From Spirochaetota bacterium (GTDB lineage Bacteria; Spirochaetota; Spirochaetia; Sphaerochaetales; Sphaerochaetaceae): a stretch of 64,000 bases of DNA. The translations under genes and the position numbers were made by a program. Under the pieces are notes generated by a model. It worked only from the letters and a program-made list of their open reading frames with translations. It searched no databases and was not told the origin of the DNA. The stretch is from contig CAKJZO010000081.1 of the NCBI GenBank assembly GCA_918298275.1, positions 1 through 64,000 on the forward strand, read 5' to 3'. Numbering within the stretch: the stretch's first letter is position 1; every line of letters starts with the position of its first letter. This document shows positions 47,488 to 56,597 of this stretch, one piece after another.

Positions 47488-49736
47488 TATTTTTCGCTTC
47501 CGCATCCGCAAACCAGAACGACCTCGTGGAGAAAGAAGTCCGCGAAGCAGGAGGACAGGACATAGTCACCAGTTCCGGCGGTGTCGAGTTCTCCGCTGAC
47601 CTCGAGACGGCATACCGTTTCTGCATGTGGACAAGAAGTGCAACAAGACTTCTGGTTCTGGTACACATGTATGACGGCCTTCAGTCCACAGACGATCTCT
47701 ATGACCATTCAATGACCCTCCCCTGGGAGAACTGGATCAATCCCGAGCGCACATTCGCAATTACGGAGACCGTGAGCGACTGCAGATGGATCAGAAACAG
47801 CCATTTCGCATCTCTGAGGCTCAAGGATGCCATCGTGGAGAGAATCCGCACCAAGTACGACGGAGTCCGCCCCGATGTGGACAGGGACAACCCGGACATC
47901 GTGTTCCACCTTCATGTGAACAGGAACCTCGTACGCTGGTATGTGGACTTCGCCGGCAGGGACCTCTACCACAGAGGATACCGCAAAGCCCAGACACAGG
48001 CAGTTTTGGGAGAGTTCATGGCTGCCTCACTTCTTTACAGAAGCGACTGGTACAAGAAACTCAGAGCCCATCTGGAGAATCCCGAACTTGGGGCACCCAC
48101 CCTTCTCGATCCCTTCTGCGGAAGCGGAACAATCTGTATCGAAGCTGCCCTCATGGCAACCAACACCGCACCCGGACTGCTGAAGACCGAGAGCTTCGCC
48201 TTCCTTAAACTGCCCATTCATAACGATGAGCTGTGGCAGAAGACGGTAGACCAGGCTGAAAGCATGCGCATAAAAAATGAGTGCAAGATCATCGGATGGG
48301 ACATCGACAAGCGTGCCATCGAGATTTCCAAGGCCAATGCTGAGGCTGCCAACGTTGCAGATCTGATTGAGTTCGAAGTGCGCGATTTCACCAAGACTAC
48401 GGAAGAGGATGTACCGGCGGAAACCGGATGCATCGTAACGGATCCGCCCTACGGAGTCAGACTTGACAGCGGATCGGCTGCAATCAGAAGACTCTACACG
48501 GCAATGGGCGAGATCATCTACAACTGCTTCTGCGGCTGGGACATCTGCATACTCTGCGGCAACAGCGAGCTTCTGAGCTTCATCGACATGAAGCCGAACC
48601 GCACCAATACGCTGATCAACGGCGGCATCGAGTGCCAGGCTGCCCACTACTATGTCTTCAGCAAACAGGAACGCCAGCAGATGACAGAGCGCGCACTTGC
48701 CAGAAAGGCCGAGCGTCTTGCTGCTCCGCTGACCCCTGGCGCACAGATGGCGGCAAACAGGCTCAAGAAGAACCTGGCCACCATCGGAAAGCAGATGGAG
48801 AAGGAAGGAGTCACCTGCTACAGGCTCTACGATGCCGACATGCCCGAGTACAGCGCCGCAATCGACGTCTATGAAGGCAAATGGATAAGCCTGCAGGAAT
48901 ATGCAGCCCCGTCGTCAATCGACCCAGAGGATGCTACCAGAAGACTGGAAGAGCTGGTGATAGCTACCGAGAGGACCACCGGTATCGATCTGGATGACAT
49001 CCATGTCAAGCGCAGGGAAATCCAGAAGGGAGCCAACCAGTACACAAGAAGAGGCAGCTCCTCGCACTTCAATATCGTCAATGAGAACGGACACAAGTTC
49101 ATCGTGAACTTCACGGACTATCTTGATACGGGAATATTCCTGGACCACAGGCCGGTGAGAAAGCTCATCGAGACCATGAGCAGGGACAAGAGGTTTCTGA
49201 ACCTGTTCTGCTATACGGCAAGCGCAACGGTCTATGCCGCAGCAGGAGGAGCCCTCTCGACCGTCAGCGTCGATGCCAGTGCAACATACCTGGACTGGGC
49301 GACCAAGAACATGCAGATAAACGGCTTCAACACCCTGAACCACTTCTTCTACAGGGACGACTGCATATCCTTCCTGAAGGAGAACAGCGATGTGTTCGAC
49401 CTGATCTTCTGCGATCCGCCCACGTTCTCCAACAGCAAGAGCAGAGCCGGAAGTTTCGACGTCCAGCGCGACCACGGCTATCTGATCCGCTCCTGCATGA
49501 GACATCTGTCAAGCGACGGAGTCCTGATCTTCTCGACCAACTACACACGCTTCAAGATGTTCGGTGAGCTGTACGATGAATTCATCGTCGAAGATATCAC
49601 CGACAGCACAATCGGAGCGGACTTCGCGCGCAACAGCAAGATCCACCGCTGCTATATGATCCGCCACCGCACGGAACAAGCACTGGTGATCAATCCGCCG
49701 AAGAGAACGGTAAAGAAGATTGTAAAGAAAAACTGA
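47484..49736 (+). CDS. rlmL: Bifunctional 23S rRNA methyltransferase RlmKL
   Basis: THUMP-like N-term; LLDPFCGSGTICIEAAL, CIVTDPPYGVRL; second MTase FLNLFCYTASATVYAAAGGA, LIFCDPPTFSNSK; overlaps hslO stop. Confidence 0.92.
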   Translation: MIFFASASANQNDLVEKEVREAGGQDIVTSSGGVEFSADLETAYRFCMWTRSATRLLVLVHMYDGLQSTDDLYDHSMTLPWENWINPERTFAITETVSDCRWIRNSHFASLRLKDAIVERIRTKYDGVRPDVDRDNPDIVFHLHVNRNLVRWYVDFAGRDLYHRGYRKAQTQAVLGEFMAASLLYRSDWYKKLRAHLENPELGAPTLLDPFCGSGTICIEAALMATNTAPGLLKTESFAFLKLPIHNDELWQKTVDQAESMRIKNECKIIGWDIDKRAIEISKANAEAANVADLIEFEVRDFTKTTEEDVPAETGCIVTDPPYGVRLDSGSAAIRRLYTAMGEIIYNCFCGWDICILCGNSELLSFIDMKPNRTNTLINGGIECQAAHYYVFSKQERQQMTERALARKAERLAAPLTPGAQMAANRLKKNLATIGKQMEKEGVTCYRLYDADMPEYSAAIDVYEGKWISLQEYAAPSSIDPEDATRRLEELVIATERTTGIDLDDIHVKRREIQKGANQYTRRGSSSHFNIVNENGHKFIVNFTDYLDTGIFLDHRPVRKLIETMSRDKRFLNLFCYTASATVYAAAGGALSTVSVDASATYLDWATKNMQINGFNTLNHFFYRDDCISFLKENSDVFDLIFCDPPTFSNSKSRAGSFDVQRDHGYLIRSCMRHLSSDGVLIFSTNYTRFKMFGELYDEFIVEDITDSTIGADFARNSKIHRCYMIRHRTEQALVINPPKRTVKKIVKKN

Positions 49737-49745
49737 TTGTGAAGC

Positions 49746-50627
49746 TCAGAGCTTCTTGAGGTAATGACCCTCGACCCATACGCCTTCGTTGACAATGACG
49801 AAGGCGTTTTTGTCATACTTGCGTACTATCTGGCGAAGCTGATGGACCTCATACTTGGAAATGAGGATGTAGAGCATGTGCTCATCCTCGTGAGTATAGG
49901 CACCGATGGAGTGCAGTTCGGTAACTCCCCTGCCCATCTTGGTAAACACCTCGTACTCGATGTCATCGGGATTGGTCTTGGTGATTATCTTCACCTCGAC
50001 GTTGATGTTCTGCGCATGGAACTTGTCTATTGCAAAAGCGTGCACGACTGCGAAGATCACCGAATAGACAACGATCTGGACATCGAAAAGGAACAGACAG
50101 ACCGCATAGATCACAAGGTTCACGGCAAGGTTCACCTGCCCCACCCTGATGTTGCTGTGGGACTTGGAAATCAGCATTCCTATGATATCCATGCCGCCCG
50201 TGGAAGAGGACATGCGCAGCACCAGACCTATTCCGGCGCCGGAGATAAAGGCACCCACTATGGTCGATGCCAGACAGTCATCCACGATCACCGTGGTGGG
50301 AATCAGTGACATGGCAACCGTGAGGGATGTCACAGCTACCAGGGTCTTCAGGAAAAACAGCTTGTCAAGGCGTGGAAATGCATAGATGAGAATAGGCAGA
50401 TTGAGGGCATAGAAGATGATTCCCGCAATATCCTTCGAACCGAATTCGATATGGATGTAATCGGACAATATCGTTCTTATGAGCTGAGCGATACCCACGA
50501 GGCCTCCGCTGTAGAGGTTGAACGGAACTATGAACAGGTTCACGCCTACAGCATAGAGTGCGCCGCCTATGACACACATCAGATAGCGTTCGAAATGTAT
50601 CTTGTTCTCAAGGTCTCTAGCATTCAT
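49746..50627 (-). CDS. YitT family membrane protein (DUF161/DUF2179)
   Basis: ALYAVGVNLFIVPFNLYSGGLVGIAQLI; SSTGGMDIIGMLISK; C-terminal DUF2179-like. Confidence 0.9.
   Translation of the reverse strand: MNARDLENKIHFERYLMCVIGGALYAVGVNLFIVPFNLYSGGLVGIAQLIRTILSDYIHIEFGSKDIAGIIFYALNLPILIYAFPRLDKLFFLKTLVAVTSLTVAMSLIPTTVIVDDCLASTIVGAFISGAGIGLVLRMSSSTGGMDIIGMLISKSHSNIRVGQVNLAVNLVIYAVCLFLFDVQIVVYSVIFAVVHAFAIDKFHAQNINVEVKIITKTNPDDIEYEVFTKMGRGVTELHSIGAYTHEDEHMLYILISKYEVHQLRQIVRKYDKNAFVIVNEGVWVEGHYLKKL
49780..49811 (+). terminator. Rho-independent terminator for RlmKL embedded in the antisense YitT coding sequence
   Basis: Perfect 10-bp arms ACGCCTTCGT-tgacaatg-ACGAAGGCGT then TTTTTg. Confidence 0.75.
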
Positions 50628-50647
50628 CCTGACCGCCTTTCATGCAA

Positions 50648-50674
50648 AGAGGCTGGGGAATACACCCAGCCTCT
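50648..50674 (-). terminator. Hairpin terminator downstream of mscL
   Basis: AGAGGCTGGG-gaataca-CCCAGCCTCT, minus strand followed by TTTG. Confidence 0.6.
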
Positions 50675-50698
50675 AGACATCATTGGTTCATTTCTCCA

Positions 50699-51070
50699 TC
50701 ACTTGGCTTCTTCAGCAGCCTTCTTTGCCTCTGCCTCTGCCTTTTCCTTCATCCTGTTGATACCGCGGACGATAAGGAAGAGCACAAATGCAGTGAGCAC
50801 GAACTGGATGATGTTCTGGATCAGGTTGCCGTAGCGGATTGCCAGTTCCTCGGTTGTCTCTGTTGCAGCCTTGAGGATAACCTTGAGCTCGCCGAAATCG
50901 GTTCCGCCGACAAGGAGTCCGAGAATAGGATTCAGGATATCCTTGACGAATGAATTCACGATAGCGGTGAACAGACCGCCGATGATGATACCGACTGCCA
51001 TGTCAACGACGTTTCCACGGGAGATGAACTCCTTGAACTCGCCGAAAAAGCCTTTCTTTTCTCCAGCCAT
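50699..51070 (-). CDS. mscL: Large-conductance mechanosensitive channel
   Basis: FKEFISRGNVVDMAVGIIIGGLFTAIVNSFVKDILNPILGL. Confidence 0.95.
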   Translation of the reverse strand: MAGEKKGFFGEFKEFISRGNVVDMAVGIIIGGLFTAIVNSFVKDILNPILGLLVGGTDFGELKVILKAATETTEELAIRYGNLIQNIIQFVLTAFVLFLIVRGINRMKEKAEAEAKKAAEEAK

Positions 51071-51148
51071 ATTAACCCTCCATGGGAAAAAAATCTCTAT
51101 TGTCACTGTTTTATATCAAAACAGGAAAAAAAACAATTGTCAGTTGCC

Positions 51149-52057
51149 TCAGAAAGCCCTGCTCAGGAAGGCTCTCAGCTCCAGTCTGTTGGCCATCTTC
51201 GTTGTCGGAACAAGGTAATAATGGTCCGAAACGACGAAACCGATCGAGAAGTTCTTGTATCTGTGATATCTGAGTCCGATTTCGATGGCCATACCTGCCT
51301 TGACGGAATTGCCGTTGATGAACGTGAATCCCATATCAGGTCCGATGGCACCCCATACATCGCAGTTCCCGACAACCGTAGTTGCAAGGGCCTGGGCGTT
51401 CAGATATGCCTGAAGCTGCATCTGGCTCGGCTTGTAGAACAGATGCTTGGAGGTATAGATACCTACATTGCCCTTCACTCCGATATCGAAGATTCCGGCC
51501 TTGAAGAAGGTCCTGAAATATGAAGCGTTGAATCCTATTGTCTTCGGGGCTGCCGAATCCGGGATGCTGTCCATGTAGCCGATGCCCAGATCCAGATACA
51601 CAAGAGGCTTGTACTCCTCGACCTCGACGGTAGGAACATCGATTTCATCCTCTATGACCGTTGCAGCGGCAACCTCTTCATCTGTTGCAGGCTGTTCGGC
51701 TGGAGTCTCAGGCTCGGAAGTCTCCTCCGGCTGTTCTTCGGGCTCTGCGGGTTCGGGCTCCTCGCTCTCGGTATAGATCTCGGAATCAGTAGCGCTGCTG
51801 GGGCTCCAGATTATCCCGTCGTAGGACTGCTGCAGATACAGGGTGTGCAGGACGGACACGTCCAATGTCAGGGACACCTCGTTGACGTTCCGGTCAACTA
51901 CAATCCATCTTCCGTCCTCCTCTCCATCGACCTGATACCTGTAGAATTCGACATCCGGATCGTTTTCATACCATGTCCAGGTGACGATTCCGTCAAGTGC
52001 GAACAAGCCGACAACAGAGACAAACAGCAGGATTGCGATGAACAACAGTTTCTTCAT
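51149..52057 (-). CDS. Putative outer-membrane beta-barrel protein with acidic Pro/Glu-rich linker
   Basis: Signal peptide MKKLLFIAILLFVSVVGLFA; EPEPAEPEEQPEETSEPETPAEQP linker; alternating-hydrophobicity C-terminal half ending in RAF. Confidence 0.6.
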   Translation of the reverse strand: MKKLLFIAILLFVSVVGLFALDGIVTWTWYENDPDVEFYRYQVDGEEDGRWIVVDRNVNEVSLTLDVSVLHTLYLQQSYDGIIWSPSSATDSEIYTESEEPEPAEPEEQPEETSEPETPAEQPATDEEVAAATVIEDEIDVPTVEVEEYKPLVYLDLGIGYMDSIPDSAAPKTIGFNASYFRTFFKAGIFDIGVKGNVGIYTSKHLFYKPSQMQLQAYLNAQALATTVVGNCDVWGAIGPDMGFTFINGNSVKAGMAIEIGLRYHRYKNFSIGFVVSDHYYLVPTTKMANRLELRAFLSRAF

Positions 52058-52965
52058 CATTTCTCCCAAAGTTTTTCGGGATAGACACCCGCCTTGGTCT
52101 TGAGGGCCAGGTTCTGTTTGACAGTATCCCTGTCCTCCTTGTACGTCATTCCGAACCACTTCTCCGTGGTTGAGAAGACCTTCAGTGTTCCTATACCCTT
52201 CTGGACCATTTCACCAGCGCAGTTGGGAAGCAGGACCTCTGCCTTCGGGCTGGTGGCATTCTCTGCCATGAAGCGCTCGAAGTACTCCGTCATGTAATCG
52301 AAAGCCTTGGGCGTGAATCCGAAGAAGTTCATCGAGACCCACTCATCACCTGTAAGATACACATCGCCTTCCGGAAGATGAGATACTATCCTGTCTCCCT
52401 CGAACTCGATCTTGGTGTTTTCCCTCATTCCCTGGAGCAGACCGTCCTTAACCTGGCAGACACCGCGTGAGACACTGCCCATCGGGCTCATCGTGTTCTT
52501 GAGCAGATAGCCTACCATGGCATGTTCGGTGCTGTCGTTCGAGAGCTTGGAAAGATAATCGCCCAGAATTCCATATGCCTCACGGCCGTAGAAATCATCG
52601 GCATTGATGACGGTAAACGGCTCTTTGATGACGTCCTTGGCACAGAGAAGAGCATGGATCGTTCCCCATGGCTTGGTCCTTCCCTCCGACTGCTTGATCT
52701 GCTCGGCATTCAGAAGCGACTCATGTGTCTGGAACACATACTCTGCGTCCATGTTCCTTGCAATCCTGTCGAAGAGTCTCTCGCGGAAATCCTTCTCGAT
52801 ATCAGGCCTGATTATGAATACGACCTTGCCGTATCCGCTCTTATAAGCGTCATAGACACTGTAATCCAACAGTGCTTCACCGTGCATTCCAACCGGATCA
52901 ATCTGCTTGACTCCACCGTATCTGGAGCCAAGACCTGCAGCAAGAACCAATAACGAAGGCTTCAT
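52057..52965 (-). CDS. Sugar nucleotidyltransferase-like protein (NTP_transferase fold)
   Basis: LVLAAGLGSRYGGVKQIDPVGMHGEALLDYSVYDAYKSG. Confidence 0.85.
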   Translation of the reverse strand: MKPSLLVLAAGLGSRYGGVKQIDPVGMHGEALLDYSVYDAYKSGYGKVVFIIRPDIEKDFRERLFDRIARNMDAEYVFQTHESLLNAEQIKQSEGRTKPWGTIHALLCAKDVIKEPFTVINADDFYGREAYGILGDYLSKLSNDSTEHAMVGYLLKNTMSPMGSVSRGVCQVKDGLLQGMRENTKIEFEGDRIVSHLPEGDVYLTGDEWVSMNFFGFTPKAFDYMTEYFERFMAENATSPKAEVLLPNCAGEMVQKGIGTLKVFSTTEKWFGMTYKEDRDTVKQNLALKTKAGVYPEKLWEK

Positions 52966-53061
52966 TACAACAAATCTCCTGATTATTTACTAGTTGTGAT
53001 TATACTTCAAATACAATGTTTGGCAAGGACTTAAGAAGCCGTTGACGGAAAGTGAGGAAAA

Positions 53062-54213
53062 TCAGCAGAACGGAATATCGATTTCAACCACGAAATCCAG
53101 GTTGAAGCCGCACTTGACCTCTTGCTTCAGATAGCAGGCGATCTGATCTGCGCTGTAGTGCTTCTCCGGAGGAACCACGCAGTCGAATATAACCTTCGTA
53201 AGGTCCTTTCCATCCACCATCCTCACGTCGTGGAAGGTAATCTCCCCGTCGAGCTTCTTCAGTGCAGCTGCAATCTTGGCCTTGATATCATCAAGTTTCT
53301 CGTTGCCCACCTGAACCGGGTCCATATGGATGGTGATCGATATGCCGAGTTCATCCTTGAAATCCATCTCTATCTTGTCCACGATGTCATGGATCTCGAC
53401 TATGCTCTGCGCTTCATCCACCTCGACATGCACTGTCACGAAATCGTTGTGAACCCCGTAGTTGTGAAGCACCAGATCATGGATACCCAATACACCGGGA
53501 TAGGACAGGATCTTGTCTGAAATCATCTTCACCCGTTCATGTGTGGGTTTGATTCCAATCAGCGGAGCAACCTGCTCTTTGATGGTCCTAATGCTGCTGA
53601 TTACAACAAAAACTGAAACAACCAATCCAACCAGGCCATCGATATTGATTCCACTGATTGCTATCACAATCATTGCGACCAGTATTCCGGCTGTAGTTAT
53701 GATATCATTCCTGGAGTCTTCGGCACTTGCTTTCAGAGCAGGCGAATCTATGGCCTTGCCGCATCTGATATAAACGATCATCTGCACGACCTTGACCGCA
53801 ATCGCCAGTGCAAGAGTGATGAAAGTAACTGCAGTGATCGACAGCTCCTGCGGGTCGATGATCTTTGCAATGGATTCCTTTGCGAACACTACTCCGGTGA
53901 GAAGCATCACTATACCGATGGTGAAGCCGAAAAGATATTCATACCTTGCATGTCCGTAAGGATGCTCGCGGTCAGGTTTCTTCTCGACAAGGGTGAATCC
54001 CAGAATCGTGAGAACGCTGGATGCGCAGTCGGAGATATTGTTCGCGGCATCAGCCACTATACCGATACTTCCGGTCAGCAGTCCGATGGCGATCTTCAGA
54101 ATGCCGAGCAGAAGATTGGAAACAATACCGAACGTCCCTGCCCGTTTGGCATAGCGGGTTCGAATCTGAGGTTCGACATTGTATCCGGAGCTTTTTTCTG
54201 TCTGCATCTGCAT
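53062..54213 (-). CDS. Cation diffusion facilitator (CDF) family transporter
   Basis: GSIGIVADAANNISDCASSVLTILGF; KPDREHPYGHARYEYL; start among adjacent ATGs uncertain. Confidence 0.92.
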   Translation of the reverse strand: MQMQTEKSSGYNVEPQIRTRYAKRAGTFGIVSNLLLGILKIAIGLLTGSIGIVADAANNISDCASSVLTILGFTLVEKKPDREHPYGHARYEYLFGFTIGIVMLLTGVVFAKESIAKIIDPQELSITAVTFITLALAIAVKVVQMIVYIRCGKAIDSPALKASAEDSRNDIITTAGILVAMIVIAISGINIDGLVGLVVSVFVVISSIRTIKEQVAPLIGIKPTHERVKMISDKILSYPGVLGIHDLVLHNYGVHNDFVTVHVEVDEAQSIVEIHDIVDKIEMDFKDELGISITIHMDPVQVGNEKLDDIKAKIAAALKKLDGEITFHDVRMVDGKDLTKVIFDCVVPPEKHYSADQIACYLKQEVKCGFNLDFVVEIDIPFC

Positions 54214-54335
54214 CATAACTGGGATTATAGATTCAAATCCCCGAAATGGTAATACCAAATCCTCCATCACTTGCCCGAAACCGTTCAATCAGGTATATAA
54301 TCATTGATTGCCTGCTTTGTTTACGTTCAGGCATC

Positions 54336-54407
54336 GGGTCCATAGCCCAATGGATAAGGCGCATCCCTCCGGAGGATGAAATGCGGGTTCGATTCCCGCT
54401 GGACCTA
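54336..54407 (+). tRNA. tRNA-Arg (anticodon CCG), CCA not encoded
   Basis: GGGTCCA/TGGACCT acceptor, CATCC-CTCCGGA-GGATG anticodon arm (CCG), GCGGG-TTCGATT-CCCGC T-arm. Confidence 0.93.
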
Positions 54408-54408
54408 T

Positions 54409-55560
54409 ATGAAGTACGATTTCGACACAGTGACCGACAGACGAAACACAGGCTCCGTGAAATGGGACGTCAGGGAAAACGAGCTTCCCATGTGGGTCGC
54501 CGACATGGACTTCAAGACAGCCCCTGAAATCCTTGAGGCCATCCAAAGGCGTCTGGACAACGGAATCTTCGGCTACTCCACCCTTCCGGATGAATGGGCC
54601 CTTTCCTATGTCCACTGGTGGGACAAGCGCCACAGCTTCAAGACCGAGGCTTTCTGGTTCAGTTTCTGCACGGGCGTCATCCCGATCATTTCCTGCGCAA
54701 TCCGCGAATTCACGGAACCGGGGGACAATGTCCTGATCCAGGCCCCTGTCTACAATGCCTTCTACAACATAATCAGAAACTGCGACCGCAATGTGGTCGA
54801 ATCCCTGCTTACCTACCGCTCCGGGGAATACTCCATGGACTTCGAAGACCTCGAGGCAAAGCTCTCGGATCCAGAAACAAAGATGTTTGTACTATGCAAT
54901 CCGCACAATCCCGTGGGCAGGATCTGGAGCAAAGAGGATCTTCAGAAAGTCGGAGAGCTCTGCAAAAAACATGGAGTCCTGGTGATCTCGGATGAGATTC
55001 ACTGCGACATCACGGACCCGGACATCCTCTACACCCCGTTTGCTTCAGTATCCGAATGCTGCTTGCAGAACAGCATCACCGCCATGGCTCCCACCAAGTG
55101 CTTCAACATCGCGGGCATACAGAGTGCTGCCGCGATGACCCCGAACCCGGATCTTCGGGCCAGAATCGAAAAAGCTCTTTATCGGAATCTGGCCAATGAA
55201 CCCAATTCCTTCGCAGTAGCGGCAACGGTAGCCGCCTTCGAACATGGAGACCGGTGGCTGGACGAGATGAGAAGCTATGTATATCAGAACAAGCAGACTG
55301 TCCTGGATTATGTGCGGAAGAACATCCCCGGTCTGTATGTCGTTCCTTCCAGGGCCACTTACCTTCTCTGGCTGGACTGCTCCGCATTCACATCGGATTC
55401 CCTGTCATTTGCAGCAGAAATCCGCCGCAAGACCGGACTATTCCTGTCCTATGGCACACAGTACGGTGAATCGGGAAAGCAGTTTCTGCGCTTCAACATC
55501 GCCTGCCCGCGCACACTGCTTCTGGACGGCCTTGATCGTCTCAGGCGCGCCCTCAGCTGA
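54409..55560 (+). CDS. MalY/PatB-family PLP-dependent C-S lyase/aminotransferase
   Basis: MKYDFDTVTDRRNTGSVKWD...PMWVADMDFKTAPEI; CNPHNPVGRIW; SDEIHCDI; PTKCFNIAGIQ. Confidence 0.93.
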   Translation: MKYDFDTVTDRRNTGSVKWDVRENELPMWVADMDFKTAPEILEAIQRRLDNGIFGYSTLPDEWALSYVHWWDKRHSFKTEAFWFSFCTGVIPIISCAIREFTEPGDNVLIQAPVYNAFYNIIRNCDRNVVESLLTYRSGEYSMDFEDLEAKLSDPETKMFVLCNPHNPVGRIWSKEDLQKVGELCKKHGVLVISDEIHCDITDPDILYTPFASVSECCLQNSITAMAPTKCFNIAGIQSAAAMTPNPDLRARIEKALYRNLANEPNSFAVAATVAAFEHGDRWLDEMRSYVYQNKQTVLDYVRKNIPGLYVVPSRATYLLWLDCSAFTSDSLSFAAEIRRKTGLFLSYGTQYGESGKQFLRFNIACPRTLLLDGLDRLRRALS

Positions 55561-55562
55561 CA

Positions 55563-56363
55563 TTACCTCAGGAACTTCTCTATCAACCTATCGACATATC
55601 GTGTATCCAAAGGGTTCTCATTATCCTCAAAGGTCATGATCAGGTTTATTCCGGGTATATAACCTTTCTGGCAATACATGAACTGTTTCCAGAAGAATGT
55701 CTTTCTATATTTAGAATCATCCATCCTGCCGAAGTGCTCCCAGCGGTAAATGTTCCTGGTCCTCTTGTTCAGAACAGTAAAGTCAGTATATATCGGCCTT
55801 GCGCCTTCAATCGGCAACGGATACTCGTACCTGTAAGGAACTCCCGCATCAAACAGTCTGTCTGCGATTATCTGTTCGGATTTCGATCTGACCCTATCCC
55901 CTCTCTTTGTATAGTACTCGGGATCCCCCTCCTCAAACCTTCCTCCCTCATACTGCTTCGCCTGCCACATTCTGGCATATTCGTCATCAGGGAGCACATA
56001 AGGCTCAACCAGAACCCGCTTCCCTTCGTTCATCCCGGTGTAGACTTTCAGCAGAGCATCCTCGTCACTTTGTTCAAGGAATCTGCAAAGCAGTGTTTTC
56101 TCTCTTTCAGCTACTTTTATCGCTTTTTCGTAGTACTCTTTCTGTGCCAGTTTCCTGGCATATCCGATTTCATTCTTCTTTAGATATCTTCCCGTACTAT
56201 CAGTCTTTCCTTCTCTGCAGAAGTATTGGTAATAGGCTCCATCTTTTTTTCGGAATTGTCCTGCCTTGAGAATCCCATACGGCAACCCCTGAATCTTCTT
56301 CTTGAACAACGAAATGGAAGAATCAAAGAAGGCCAGTCTCTTTTTTAACAAATCATACAGCAT
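55563..56363 (-). CDS. Hypothetical protein with PD-(D/E)XK-nuclease-like C-terminal motif
   Basis: RSKSEQIIADRLFDAGVPYRYEYPLPIEGARPIYTDFTVLNKRTRNIYRWEHFGRMDD: E...YTDF...WEH arrangement. Confidence 0.6.
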   Translation of the reverse strand: MLYDLLKKRLAFFDSSISLFKKKIQGLPYGILKAGQFRKKDGAYYQYFCREGKTDSTGRYLKKNEIGYARKLAQKEYYEKAIKVAEREKTLLCRFLEQSDEDALLKVYTGMNEGKRVLVEPYVLPDDEYARMWQAKQYEGGRFEEGDPEYYTKRGDRVRSKSEQIIADRLFDAGVPYRYEYPLPIEGARPIYTDFTVLNKRTRNIYRWEHFGRMDDSKYRKTFFWKQFMYCQKGYIPGINLIMTFEDNENPLDTRYVDRLIEKFLR

Positions 56364-56382
56364 AATCTCACCTAAAACTCTT

Positions 56383-56586
56383 TTCTACAAACATGGACAC
56401 TATTCATTGTTTTGTAGAAATAAATGCCCCTTTTTTCTACAAAAGCCCTTCTTATCGTATTTCTTGTAGAAGAAAATGCTATCCAACCATCCCGGAACCC
56501 AGTTTGTTCTACAAATATCCTTGGTAACTGGCTATTTTGTAGATTATCTTTCTACAATAATTTGGAATCCTTTCCTTTTTGTAGAA
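56383..56586. repeat. Array of eight alternating 9-bp repeats (TTCTACAAA / TTTGTAGAA) forming four inverted-repeat units
   Basis: Forward 56383, 56435, 56507, 56550; reverse 56411, 56463, 56536, 56578; within-unit start offsets 28, 28, 29, 28 nt. Confidence 0.9.
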
Positions 56587-56597
56587 TCCTCCAAAAA

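Noticed and set aside
56383-56586. CRISPR array
   Set aside because: Repeats are 9 bp, alternate in orientation and have irregular inter-unit gaps; no cas genes in the window
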